A stretch of 64,000 bases of DNA. Origin: Roseiarcus sp963781895 (lineage in GTDB: Bacteria > Pseudomonadota > Alphaproteobacteria > Rhizobiales > Beijerinckiaceae). Under the pieces are notes generated by a model. The model made no database searches, was not told the DNA's origin, and saw nothing but the letters and a program-made list of their open reading frames with translations. The position numbers and the translations under genes were made by a program. Below are positions 18,860 through 27,486 of this stretch, one piece after another. Position 1 is the stretch's first letter, and the number at the start of each line of letters is the position of its first letter. The DNA is taken from assembly GCA_963781895.1 (NCBI GenBank), contig CAWAIM010000029.1, positions 5,600 through 69,599 on the forward strand, written 5' to 3'.

Positions 18860-19460
18860 CTAGAACTTCACTTTCGGCGCGGTCTGCGCTTCGGAATCGG
18901 CGGTGAAGGCGACCATCGGCTTGTTGCCGCGGAACACGGTCGAAGCCCACAGGACGCTCGGGAACGTCCTCAGCGTGGTGTTGTAGTCCTGCACCGCGGC
19001 GATGTAGTCGCGGCGGGCGACGGCGATCCGGTTTTCCGTCCCCTCGAGCTGGGATTGCAGGGCGAGGAAGTTCTGGTTGGATTTGAGGTCGGGGTAGTTC
19101 TCGCTGACCGCCAGCAGACGGCCGAGCGCGCCGGACAGCGCGTTTTGCGCGTCCTGGATCTGTTTGATCTTGGCCGGATCGGTCAGGTCGTTGGCGTCGA
19201 CATGGATCGAGGTCGCCTTGGCCCGCGCCTCGGTGACGGCGGTCAAAACGTCCTTTTCCTGCTTGGCGTAGCCCTGGACGGTGGCGACCAGATTGGGAAC
19301 CAGATCGGCGCGGCGCTGATACTGGTTCTGGACCTCGGCCCAGGCCGCCTTGGCGGCCTCTTCCTTGGTCGGGATGGTGTTGTAGCCGCAGGCGGACGCC
19401 GTGACCGCGATCAGGCGCGAGAACGACGATCGAGCGCAATCGAGCAAGCAATCCGGCCAC
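18860..19460 (-). CDS. lemA: LemA family protein, probable frame break in the signal peptide
   Basis: Membrane-anchored coiled-coil protein. The LemA core is clear: YNTIPTKEEAAKAAWAEVQN, RADLVPNLVATVQGYAKQEK and a tail ending in TAPKVKF. The straight reading frame has a poor N-terminus. If one extra C near 19415 is skipped, a GTG at 19460 gives a proper hydrophobic leader (MAGLLARLRSIVVLALIAV) running into TASACGYN, a plausible signal or lipoprotein-like sequence. I therefore place the start at 19460 across a frame break. The TPM genes follow on the same strand. Confidence 0.83.
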
Positions 19461-19540
19461 CGCGCATCCCCCAAAGCCAGGCGCGCGCCAAAGCCCGCGT
19501 CCATCATGCTGATGATACAGGCCGGGTCTGCTCTCGCCAA

Positions 19541-20148
19541 GGGCGGCGCGGCGGAAACGCAAGGGGGCGGCGCGCTCGCGGTCCGGCTCGATCGTCGGAC
19601 CGCGCGGTTTTGTCAACGCGCCAATGAATTCAGCCGGTTAACGGGGCAAATTCGCGGGCGCGCAACGCACAAGACAAAATGCTGCGTTAAGCAGCCAATC
19701 GCGAGCGGCCGACGCTCGGGCGGGATGGTCTCGGCTGTTGGCTGCTGCGTGCTGAGAGAATCGGGTGGGAATGAGGGGGAGTGGCCTCCGGGAAATTCTA
19801 CTTATAATTCAATGGCTTGAATAACACTAAAATGACGGGCGTCGCATCGTCGGCTGCGACGCCGTGCCTCGTAACATATTGATTATGAAGAAGTTTTAGC
19901 AGGAGCGAACAGTTTTGAGATCGCCGAAATAATTTGACGGTATTTCTAACGGTCGCTTTTGAGACGCACACCTGCCGAAACGAAAAGACCGTCAGACCGG
20001 ACGAATAGCGGTGACGATCTTTCCTGACTGGCGAGTTCTAAAAAGCGCACTGGAAGAGGTAAATTTTAGCCTGTTCGGTGCAGTTTTTATGACTGAAAGG
20101 GCGTTCGCCGAGCTCGTTGCCGCAATAGAGTCGCGCTCGGTTCAGCTC
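19541..20148. other. Non-coding stretch upstream of lemA and the toxin-antitoxin pair
   Basis: No supported gene. It holds the lemA upstream region and a fairly AT-rich segment (about 19860-20010) unlike the surrounding GC-rich DNA, with stretches such as acatattgattatg. A short open frame from 20011 shows no family features. The composition change just ahead of a toxin-antitoxin pair would fit a horizontally acquired segment, but there is no integrase or repeat to prove it. Confidence 0.5.
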
Positions 20149-20177
20149 TTGAAATGGCCGGGCATTGGCCGTACATT
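20149..20177 (+). promoter_or_regulatory. Candidate sigma70 promoter of the toxin-antitoxin operon
   Basis: TTGAAA at 20149-20154 and TACATT at 20172-20177 are separated by exactly 17 bases. Transcription would start near 20184, leaving a very short leader before the antitoxin ATG at 20195, with a GGGAG ribosome binding site at about 20183. The spacer contains the repeated half-sites ggccggg and ggccg, where the antitoxin could bind. Confidence 0.45.
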
Positions 20178-20194
20178 GCCGCGGGAGAATTGCC

Positions 20195-20497
20195 ATGGCA
20201 AACGTAGCCTCGAAATCGGCCCGCGGCCGCGCCCGCGCGCAGCGTCTTGAGACGCGGGTGACGGCGGAGCAGAAGACACTTATCGAACATGCCGCCGCCC
20301 TCCAGGGACGGACGGTCACAGACTTCGTGCTCACCAGCGTCCAGGATGCTGAGCGGCGAGCCATTGAGGAGCACCAGCAGATCGAACTGTCGGTGCGCGA
20401 CAGTCAGGCGTTTGTCGATGCACTGCTGAATCCGAAGCCCGTCAACGACCGCCTGCGCGACACGGTGCGCCGGTATCGCGAAGCCACCGGCGTGTAG
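20195..20497 (+). CDS. DUF1778 antitoxin, TacA-like
   Basis: A 100-residue ribbon-helix-helix protein. RLETRVTAEQKTLIEHAAAL, followed by GRTVTDFVLTSVQDAERRAI, is the DUF1778 signature seen in TacA-type antitoxins of GNAT toxins. The C-terminal part (FVDALLNPKPVNDRLRDTVR) is the toxin-neutralising tail. ATG 20195 is preferred over 20165 because of its ribosome binding site. The stop is three bases before the GTG of the acetyltransferase, typical of such operons. It is expected to repress its own promoter. Confidence 0.9.
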   Translation: MANVASKSARGRARAQRLETRVTAEQKTLIEHAAALQGRTVTDFVLTSVQDAERRAIEEHQQIELSVRDSQAFVDALLNPKPVNDRLRDTVRRYREATGV

Positions 20498-20500
20498 CCG

Positions 20501-21016
20501 GTGCCAGGCGCTCGTGAGGGATCGCTTCGGGTCGAGGCCATTGGTCCGCACCACGATCGCAACTCGTTCGCCAGAGGCGTCGAACCGCTCGATCGATATT
20601 TCCGAAGCCATGCCGGACAGGACGCCCGCAAGAACATGGCGGCGCCGTTCGTGCTTGTGCTGCCAGACGGCGCGATCGGCGGCTACTACACGCTTTCAGC
20701 GACGGGCGTGAAACTCTCCGAGTTTCCAGTCGAAATCACGCGCAAACTTCCCAGGTATCCGCTCGTTCCAGCGACGCTCTTAGGCCGTCTCGCTGTCGAC
20801 CAAACCTATCAAGGACGAGGCTACGGCCGCTTCCTGCTTGCCGACGCTCTGTTTCGCGCAGTCCGCAGCGAGATCGCATCGTTCGCCATTATCGTCGACG
20901 CAAAGGACGAGGCAGCGCTCCGCTTCTATGAGCGCGAGAGCTTCTTGCCTCTTCCGGAGCAACCGCGCAAGTTGTTCCGGCCGATGGCGGATTTGGCGAA
21001 GTTGTTTAGGACGTAA
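20501..21016 (+). CDS. GNAT acetyltransferase toxin, TacT-like
   Basis: A 171-residue GNAT-fold protein paired with a DUF1778 antitoxin. Family toxins acetylate the amino group of charged tRNAs and stop translation. The acetyl-CoA-binding region is LLGRLAVDQTYQGRGYGRFL, with Q/R-x-x-G-x-G/A as QGRGYG, and the C-terminal motif RFYERESFLPLPEQPRKLFR carries the catalytic tyrosine of this toxin class. The N-terminal FARGVEPLDRYFRSHAGQD is also characteristic. The start is a GTG at 20501. Confidence 0.9.
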   Translation: MPGAREGSLRVEAIGPHHDRNSFARGVEPLDRYFRSHAGQDARKNMAAPFVLVLPDGAIGGYYTLSATGVKLSEFPVEITRKLPRYPLVPATLLGRLAVDQTYQGRGYGRFLLADALFRAVRSEIASFAIIVDAKDEAALRFYERESFLPLPEQPRKLFRPMADLAKLFRT

Positions 21017-21306
21017 AGAACGTCGGGGCTTGAGCCTCAAAGTGGGTGGATTACGGATGGCTGGTCCAATGTCACCGATCCATGCCTTCGGTCTCTTCTA
21101 GAAAGTTGACGAAATCAATTGGCTTCCCGGAACGGGGAAGAAGGGAATGATTCAGGGCTTCCGAGGGTATCCCGCGGCGTCCCAAATTGATTTTGGCGCA
21201 TATCTCACTAAAGCGCTCGCTCGACTTGTATCCTTACGCTTTCGCGCCGCCCGTCGCGCCGTCACCCTGAAGGGGCGGACGACACGGGGCGTCTCGAAGC
21301 CCTGCC
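21017..21306. other. Non-coding stretch between convergent units
   Basis: Lies between the 3' end of the toxin gene (plus) and the 3' end of the histidine kinase (minus). I see no gene, terminator or repeat in it. Confidence 0.5.
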
Positions 21307-22389
21307 CTATTTCTCTTTCGGGTGAAGCGGAACGCTTGCGACAAAGCTCGATCCCTGGTTGACGCGGCTGGAGATCGTCAGCCTCCCGCGATGACGGGTC
21401 AGGATATGCTTGACGATGGCGAGTCCGAGCCCGGTGCCGTTCTTGGCGCGGCTCTGCCCGGCGTCGACGCGATAAAACCGCTCGGTCAGGCGAGGCAGAT
21501 GCTCCGGCGCAATGCCGTAGCCGTAGTCGCGCACTCTGAGGCTGGCTTCCTTTTCCATCGCCGCGACTGCGACATCGACCATGCGGACGCCCTCGACGTC
21601 GGCGCGCACCCCGTACTTGATTGCGTTCTCGATCAGGTTTTCCGCGACGCGGAGGAGTTCGTCCTTATCGCCTATGACCAGAACGGGCTGCGTCGCCTCG
21701 ACGCGAATCTCGACGCCAAGATCCGTGGCCATCGGGGTCAACGAATTGACGACGCTACGCGTTGTCAGGGCTAGATCGACGACTGTTTCGGGCCGCACGT
21801 GTTGCTTCTGTTCGATGCGCGACAGCGACAGCAGATCTTCGATGAGCCGCGCCATTCTCCGACCTTGTTCGCGCATGATCTCCAGAAAGCGATCGCGCGC
21901 CATCGCGTCGTCGCGCGCTGAGCCTTGCAGGGTCTCGATAAAGCCGAGCAGGGAGGCGAGCGGCGTGCGCAACTCGTGGCTGGCGTTGGCGATAAAATCA
22001 ACGCGCATCCGCTCGACTCTCCGCACTTCCGTGAGATCGCGCAGAGTCAGAAGCGCCGCCACGACCTCTCCGTCCGAAGTGGCGAGCGGAGCGACGCATA
22101 CGTCGAACAGCCGCTCCACCGGCACGCGCTCGCTCCACTGCACGGTCTCAGCGTCGCCGCTGGCCATCACCCGTCGATGCGCGTCGACGACGTCGGGCGC
22201 GCGCAGGGCCAACACGAGGGGATCGCCGACCTTGAGCCCGGACAGGAGCTCCAACGCCAGCCTGTTGGCCGCCGCCACGCGTCCGTCCGGCCCGACGATC
22301 AACGCCGGCTCCGGCATCGCGCCGACAAGCTGAGCCGCGAAAGGGGATCGGATGAGGTCCGCGAGTCCGAGGGCCTGAGCGTCGCTCAT
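21307..22389 (-). CDS. PhoR-like sensor histidine kinase
   Basis: A 360-residue kinase with an N-terminal PAS-like domain (residues about 20-120), a dimerisation domain with the phosphorylated histidine H138 in ANASHELRTPLASLLGF, and a catalytic ATPase domain. That domain carries an N box (ENLIENAIKYG), G1 (RDYGYGIAPEHL), F box (RLTERFYRVD) and G2 (GTGLGLAIVKH). The PhoR-type DFIANASHELRTPL and lack of membrane segments fit the short PhoR of Hyphomicrobiales. The usual partners (phoB, pst genes, phoU) are absent, so the phosphate-sensing role is inferred. It follows the UPF0104 gene by 12 bases and may share its promoter. Confidence 0.85.
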   Translation of the reverse strand: MSDAQALGLADLIRSPFAAQLVGAMPEPALIVGPDGRVAAANRLALELLSGLKVGDPLVLALRAPDVVDAHRRVMASGDAETVQWSERVPVERLFDVCVAPLATSDGEVVAALLTLRDLTEVRRVERMRVDFIANASHELRTPLASLLGFIETLQGSARDDAMARDRFLEIMREQGRRMARLIEDLLSLSRIEQKQHVRPETVVDLALTTRSVVNSLTPMATDLGVEIRVEATQPVLVIGDKDELLRVAENLIENAIKYGVRADVEGVRMVDVAVAAMEKEASLRVRDYGYGIAPEHLPRLTERFYRVDAGQSRAKNGTGLGLAIVKHILTRHRGRLTISSRVNQGSSFVASVPLHPKEK

Positions 22390-22401
22390 TTGAAGCCTCG
22401 C

Positions 22402-23463
22402 CTAATCGTCCGACGGGTTCGACATGGCTTCGCGCAGCGAACGCCAGCGGCGCGTCGCTTCCACGCCGCCCAGCAGCGCCATCGCGGCGATGAAAGGGAT
22501 GATGTAATAGATGCCGCGAAAGAGCAGCAGGGATGCGAGTACGGCCTCTCCGGAGCCCCCGACGCCTTGCAAGATCGTCGCCTCGAACACGCCAAGGCCG
22601 CCGGGCGAGTGGCTGGCGATGCCGAGCATGGCGGCGAACGAATAGAGCGTCGCAAATGTGGGGAAGCCGATCCCCGCGCCTTTGGGCAGCAGAACATAGA
22701 GCGCGGCCGAAGCCGAGCAGATGTCAACCACGCCGAGCGCCATCTGCCCTAAGGTGAGAAACGGACCCGGCAGCCTGAAATTGGCGAACAGGGCCGCGCC
22801 GCGCCAACGCATGCGGCCGACCCATACGAGATAGACGAACACCACGCCGATGACGCTCAAGCCGATCGAGCGATTGACGGCTGGGTTGAAGTGGTTGATG
22901 TCGGCCACGGCGTCGGAAGCGGATATGAAGCCAATGCCGACGATGAAACCCATGCCGAGCCAGAAGGTGATCCCCGCCACGACGGTCAGAGTCGCGACCT
23001 TGCCGGCGGAAAGACCGGCCGGTCCATAGATCCAAAAACGAACCGCTCCGCCCGTCACCAACGGAAATCCCAACGTAAAGGACACCGCATAACTCGCGAA
23101 CGACGCCAGGGCGGTCAGTCGATAGGGGACATCTATCCGAAGATGCCGGAGCGCAAGACCATCGTAGCCGGTCAGCGCGAGGTAGCTCAACGCTGTAAAG
23201 GCGAAGGCCAGCGCAATTTGATCCCCGTCGGTGGCCGCGATCGCCGCCTTGAATTTGTTGGGGTCGATGCGGATCAGCGTGCGGACGAAGATCGTCGCCG
23301 ACACGGAGATGATCAAAAGGCTGGCGGCGACGCCAAGCCGCCGAAGCGTCTGCCGACGAGACGTCACCGCCCCGATCAGGCGGACTACCCGTGATGGCGG
23401 ATCCGGGGGCGGCGCAGTGCCCGCGGCCCGGTTTGAAGCCGGGCGTTCCTGCGCGTGCGCCAT
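22402..23463 (-). CDS. UPF0104/YbhN-type integral membrane protein
   Basis: A 353-residue protein with about eight to nine hydrophobic segments and a conserved ASHSPGGLGVFEATIL motif, the mark of the lysylphosphatidylglycerol synthetase transmembrane/UPF0104 family. It lacks the cytosolic aminoacyl-transfer domain of MprF, so it does not by itself make lysyl-phosphatidylglycerol; related membrane domains act as flippases. The next gene downstream on the strand is the PhoR-like kinase. The substrate cannot be read from the sequence. Confidence 0.85.
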   Translation of the reverse strand: MAHAQERPASNRAAGTAPPPDPPSRVVRLIGAVTSRRQTLRRLGVAASLLIISVSATIFVRTLIRIDPNKFKAAIAATDGDQIALAFAFTALSYLALTGYDGLALRHLRIDVPYRLTALASFASYAVSFTLGFPLVTGGAVRFWIYGPAGLSAGKVATLTVVAGITFWLGMGFIVGIGFISASDAVADINHFNPAVNRSIGLSVIGVVFVYLVWVGRMRWRGAALFANFRLPGPFLTLGQMALGVVDICSASAALYVLLPKGAGIGFPTFATLYSFAAMLGIASHSPGGLGVFEATILQGVGGSGEAVLASLLLFRGIYYIIPFIAAMALLGGVEATRRWRSLREAMSNPSDD

Positions 23464-23561
23464 GCATTGTTCCTGTTGGCCCGGCGCCGCCTATACGGCC
23501 TGCGTCCGGCGCGCGCAAGCGCTCAGCTTCGTGGTCCGAGACGCCAAAATCCTGCGACTGG

Positions 23562-24548
23562 TCAAGGGAGCGCCACTCGCTGCTTGGTTTGCCATGACCG
23601 AAAAGCCGCGTCGGCGAGGATATTGGCCTTAAGCCCGTCCTCGCCGTCGGGATGCGGCTTGACGCCTGCTTGCACGGCGCGAACGAACGCGTCGAGTTCG
23701 TTGCGATATGCGCTCTCGTAGCGCTCGAGAAAGAAGTTGAGCGCCCGATCGCTCGTATGGCCGTGCGCGCCGACCAATTCGACTGTCGTCTCGCGGACGT
23801 TCGCGGCGTGGATCATCCCCTTGTCCCCATGCGCCTCAACACGCTGATCGTAGCCATAGCTCGCCCGGCGCGAGTTGGAAATCTGCACGACTTTGCCCGA
23901 CTTTGTCTCCATGATGACAACGGCGGTGTCGATGTCGCCGGCGTCTCCGATCGCCTTGTCAACGAGGGCCGATCCCATCGCGCTGATTGCGATGGGCTCC
24001 TCGCCGAGGATGAACCGCGCCATGTCGAAATCATGGATCATCATATCGCGGAACAGACCGCCTGAGCGCGCAATATAGGAGAGCGGCGGCGGCGAGGGAT
24101 CGCGCGAGGTGATCGAGACGATTTCGAGCCCGCCGATTGCGCCTTCGGCGACGCGCTTCTGCAAGGACGCCAAACTCGGGTCGAACCGACGATTGAAGCC
24201 TATCATCAGAGTCGCATTGACTTGTTTGACGACCGCGAGGCAGGCGCGGATCCGATCGACGTCGAGGTCGATCGGCTTCTCGCAGAAGATCGCCTTCTTG
24301 GCGCGAGCGGAGCGTTCGATGAGATCGGCGTGGGTGTCGGTCGGCGAGCAGATAGCGACGGCTCCGACATTCTCGGAGGCGAGCATCTCGTCGATCGTGG
24401 CGACCTTCGCGCCCGTTGTCGCCGCGAGCGCGGCGGCGGCGTGCGAATCGGCGTCGGCGACACAAAGCACTTGGCAGTCGTTGCGCGCCGCGATGTTTGC
24501 GCCGTGAATCTTGCCTATACGCCCCGCGCCGATAATGCCGAATTTCAT
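23562..24548 (-). CDS. iolG: Inositol 2-dehydrogenase
   Basis: NAD-dependent oxidation of myo-inositol to 2-keto-myo-inositol, the first step of the pathway. The 328-residue protein has a Rossmann motif GIIGAGRIGKIHG at residues 4-16 and the catalytic lysine K91 in CEKPID. D167 and H171 lie in RDMMIHDFD with the same four-residue spacing known for Bacillus IolG. The ATG at 24548 follows a GGGAGGA ribosome binding site. It is transcribed divergently from the rest of the cluster across a 158-base control region. Scyllo-inositol dehydrogenases share the fold, but the linkage favours IolG. Confidence 0.93.
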   Translation of the reverse strand: MKFGIIGAGRIGKIHGANIAARNDCQVLCVADADSHAAAALAATTGAKVATIDEMLASENVGAVAICSPTDTHADLIERSARAKKAIFCEKPIDLDVDRIRACLAVVKQVNATLMIGFNRRFDPSLASLQKRVAEGAIGGLEIVSITSRDPSPPPLSYIARSGGLFRDMMIHDFDMARFILGEEPIAISAMGSALVDKAIGDAGDIDTAVVIMETKSGKVVQISNSRRASYGYDQRVEAHGDKGMIHAANVRETTVELVGAHGHTSDRALNFFLERYESAYRNELDAFVRAVQAGVKPHPDGEDGLKANILADAAFRSWQTKQRVALP

Positions 24549-24706
24549 GAGTTCCTCCCTGACCAATGCGTCCAGTTCGTCCGGGGACGCAGCTTCGCAA
24601 AAAAAGAATATACGTTCCATATTGACTTGGGAATGGAATTTTTGTTTCATTCGTGCGTCAAGCTTCGAAGGCGGTCGGCCATTCGACACTGAAGGGAGAA
24701 ACCGCC
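24549..24706. promoter_or_regulatory. Divergent control region of the inositol cluster
   Basis: Separates iolG (minus) from the SDR-iolC-iolD-iolE-iolB unit (plus). Two similar interrupted palindromes are visible: AGAA-N6-TTCC at 24605-24618 and GGAA-N6-TTTC at 24635-24648, with centres 30 bases apart. Each is one mismatch from GGAA-N6-TTCC, which I recall as the site of the rhizobial RpiR-type repressor IolR. A plus-strand promoter may overlap the second site: TTGACT at 24623-24628, then a 17-base spacer. No iolR gene is in the window. Confidence 0.55.
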
Positions 24707-25558
24707 ATGCCAGCAAAGTCCGCGTCCAAAGCCGCGGCGCGGACGCGCGAATCCTACCGTGGCCCGGCCAATCTCAGCGGCAAAATCACGGTCGTCACGG
24801 GTGGCACGCAAGGTCTGGGCGAGGCGATCGCGCGCCTCTTCGCCGAACGCGGCGCGGCCGGGATCGTCATCTGCGGCCGCAATTCGGACAACGGCGCGCG
24901 GGTGGCGAGGGAAATCTCCTCGACGGGTTGCCCTGCCGTCTTCGTCAAGGCGGACCTCGCCACGGTGGCCGACTGCCGCAAGGTCGTCGCCGAGGCGGAC
25001 AATCAATTCGGCCGCGTCGACTCACTTGTCAACGCCGCCGCGCTGACGGACCGGGGCGACATCTTCGACACGACCGAGGAGCGCTACAACGAAATTTTTG
25101 ACGTCAACGTGCGCGCGCCGTTTTTCCTTATCCAGGAGACCGTGCGCGTCATGCGCCGGGAGAAGATCGCCGGCAGCATCGTCAACATCCAGTCGATGTC
25201 GGCCCATGGCGGCCAGCCGTTCATCGCGGCCTATTGCGCCTCGAAGGGCGCTCTCGCCACCTTGACCCGCAACGTCGCCCATTCGTTGCTGAAGTTCCGT
25301 ATCCGCGTCAACGGCCTCAACATCGGCTGGATGTCGACGCCGGGCGAAGACCGCATCCAGAAGACATTTCACGGCGCCGACGATGGATGGCTCGAGGCGA
25401 ACGCCAAGGCCAAGCCGTTCGGCCGCCTCCTGGATCCCAAGGAAGTCGCGCGCGCTTGCGCGTTTCCGTGTTCCGACGAATCCGGATTGATGACGGGCGC
25501 AATCATCGACTTCGACCAGACCGTCGTCGGCGCTGGCGACGCGCCGATCGAGCCCTGA
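24707..25558 (+). CDS. SDR-family oxidoreductase of the inositol cluster
   Basis: A 283-residue classical short-chain dehydrogenase. Cofactor motif TGGTQGLG is at residues 31-38, N134 lies in DVNVR, and the catalytic serine (S163 in QSMSAH), Y176 and K180 (YCASK) are all present. CGRNSD after the second strand suggests NADP or NAD without an obvious acidic anchor. It is the first gene of the plus-strand unit and ends 17 bases before iolC, so it probably handles an inositol isomer or a pathway intermediate. The exact substrate is not readable. ATG 24707 follows a GGGAG ribosome binding site. Confidence 0.85.
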   Translation: MPAKSASKAAARTRESYRGPANLSGKITVVTGGTQGLGEAIARLFAERGAAGIVICGRNSDNGARVAREISSTGCPAVFVKADLATVADCRKVVAEADNQFGRVDSLVNAAALTDRGDIFDTTEERYNEIFDVNVRAPFFLIQETVRVMRREKIAGSIVNIQSMSAHGGQPFIAAYCASKGALATLTRNVAHSLLKFRIRVNGLNIGWMSTPGEDRIQKTFHGADDGWLEANAKAKPFGRLLDPKEVARACAFPCSDESGLMTGAIIDFDQTVVGAGDAPIEP

Positions 25559-25575
25559 ACCGGGAGCAGCATCTA

Positions 25576-27486
25576 GTGCCCCAACCCCGTCTCGACGTCA
25601 TCACGATCGGCCGCTCGTCGGTCGACCTCTACGGCGTGCAGGTAGGCGGCCGCCTCGAAGATATGGCGACCTTCTCCAAGGCGGTCGGCGGCTGTCCAAC
25701 GAACATAGCTATCGGCACGGCGCGCCTGGGGCTGAAAAGCGGCCTCGTGACCCGCGTCGGCGACGAGCACATGGGTCGTTTCATCCGCGAACAATGCGCG
25801 CGCGACGGCGTAGACGTCTCCGGCGTTCACACCGATCCGACGCGCCTCACGTCTCTGGTCGTGCTCGGCATCCGCGACGCAGAGACTTTCCCGCTGATCT
25901 TCTACCGCGACAATTGCGCCGACAGCGCACTCGACGAGAGCGACATCGACGCGGCCTATATTGAAAGCGCCGGAGCGATCGTGGTCACCGGCACCCATTT
26001 CGCGCGCGCCAACACGGCCGCCGCGCAAAACAAGGCGATGCGCATTGCGCGCGCCGCCGGGCGCAAAATCGTTTTCGACATCGACTACCGACCCAATCTC
26101 TGGGGACTTGCCGGCCATGGCGCAGGCGAGGAGCGTTACATCAAGTCCGGAGAGGTGACACACAGCCTGAGCGCGATCCTGCCTCAGTGCGATCTCATCG
26201 TTGGCACCGAGGAAGAGACGATGATCGCGGGCGGGGCGGACGAGCCGCTCGAGGCGCTGAGGGCCGTGCGCGCGGTCACCCACGCGACGCTGGTGCTCAA
26301 ACGCGGTCCTATGGGCTGCGTGGTGTTTCCGGGGGCGATCCCCTCTACGCTCGAGGATGGCGTCAAGGGGCCGGGGTTTCCGGTCGAAGTCTATAACGTG
26401 CTTGGCGCCGGCGACGCATTCATGTCCGGCTTTCTGCGCGGTTGGCTGCGCGGCGAGCCGCTCGAGACATGCTGCGCGTTTGCTAACGCCAACGGCGCAT
26501 TCGCAGTGTCGCGGCTGCTGTGCTCGGCCGAATATCCGACCTGGGCGGAACTCAGCCGGTTCCTCCAACGCGGTTCGCCCCACCGTGCGCTTCGCCGCGA
26601 TGAGACTTTGAATCATATTCACTGGGCGACCACGCGCCGCCCGCAGCCGCCAACGATTATGGCGCTGGCGATCGATCACCGGGCCCAGCTCGAAAAAATC
26701 GCTGATGACGCGGGCGCGCCGCACGAGCGCATCGGCGCCTTCAAGCTGCTGGCGGTCGAGGCGGCGGCGAAGGTGGCCGCGGGCCGGCCGGGATACGGGA
26801 TGCTGCTCGACGGCAAGTACGGGCGCGAGGCTCTGTTCCGGGCGCTGGATCACGACTTCTGGATCGGCCGGCCGGTCGAGGAGCCCGGTTCGCGACCGCT
26901 CGATTTCGAGTTCGGCGGTTCGCTGGGGGCCAAGCTTCAGGAATGGCCGCTCGCGCATACGATCAAATGCCTGTGCTTTTATCACCCCGACGATCCGCCG
27001 GAGCTGAAGTCGCGGCAGGAGCGCGAACTTCTTCGTCTGCATGACGCTGCGCGCACCCTCGGGCGCGAATTGTTGATCGAGATCATCGCGAGCAAGAATG
27101 GCCCGGTTCATGATGACACCGTCGCGCGCGTCCTTGAGCGGCTCTATGACATCGGCGTCAAACCCGATTGGTGGAAGCTCGAAGGCCAGGCGAGCGTGGC
27201 GGCGTGGGATAAGGTCGCGCGGGTGATCGAGGCGAACGATCCACTGTGCCGAGGCATTATGCTGCTCGGGCTGGAGGCGCCCGAGGAAGACCTTGCGCAG
27301 GCCTTCGGCATCGCGCGACACTGCGGCCTCGTCAGAGGCTTCGCGGTCGGGCGCACGATCTTTGTCGAGCCGGCGCTGGAATGGTTCGCCGGGCGGATCG
27401 ATGATCGTCAGGCGATCGAGCGGATGGCGAGCGCTTTCGCCCGGCTTTGCGAGCTCTGGCGGGAGGCGGCGGGCGGAGACGCGTGA
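25576..27486 (+). CDS. iolC: 5-dehydro-2-deoxygluconokinase fused to DUF2090 aldolase-like domain
   Basis: A 636-residue two-domain protein. Residues about 1-325 form a PfkB sugar kinase with VGGCPTNIAIGTARLGLKSG near residue 36 and the anion-hole/catalytic motif NVLGAGDAFMSGF. It phosphorylates 2-deoxy-5-keto-gluconate. Residues about 340-636 are DUF2090 (TIMALAIDHRAQLEKI, YGMLLDGKYGREALF, WWKLEGQ), an aldolase-fold domain proposed to split the phosphorylated product into DHAP and malonate semialdehyde. That would replace a separate IolJ. The start is a GTG at 25576. In-frame sequence runs upstream to 25234 but lies inside the SDR gene. Confidence 0.93.
   Translation: MPQPRLDVITIGRSSVDLYGVQVGGRLEDMATFSKAVGGCPTNIAIGTARLGLKSGLVTRVGDEHMGRFIREQCARDGVDVSGVHTDPTRLTSLVVLGIRDAETFPLIFYRDNCADSALDESDIDAAYIESAGAIVVTGTHFARANTAAAQNKAMRIARAAGRKIVFDIDYRPNLWGLAGHGAGEERYIKSGEVTHSLSAILPQCDLIVGTEEETMIAGGADEPLEALRAVRAVTHATLVLKRGPMGCVVFPGAIPSTLEDGVKGPGFPVEVYNVLGAGDAFMSGFLRGWLRGEPLETCCAFANANGAFAVSRLLCSAEYPTWAELSRFLQRGSPHRALRRDETLNHIHWATTRRPQPPTIMALAIDHRAQLEKIADDAGAPHERIGAFKLLAVEAAAKVAAGRPGYGMLLDGKYGREALFRALDHDFWIGRPVEEPGSRPLDFEFGGSLGAKLQEWPLAHTIKCLCFYHPDDPPELKSRQERELLRLHDAARTLGRELLIEIIASKNGPVHDDTVARVLERLYDIGVKPDWWKLEGQASVAAWDKVARVIEANDPLCRGIMLLGLEAPEEDLAQAFGIARHCGLVRGFAVGRTIFVEPALEWFAGRIDDRQAIERMASAFARLCELWREAAGGDA

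Noticed and set aside
20011..20250. 79-codon frame upstream of the antitoxin as an extra gene
   Set aside because: It overlaps the promoter and start of the antitoxin gene in another frame and shows no family resemblance.
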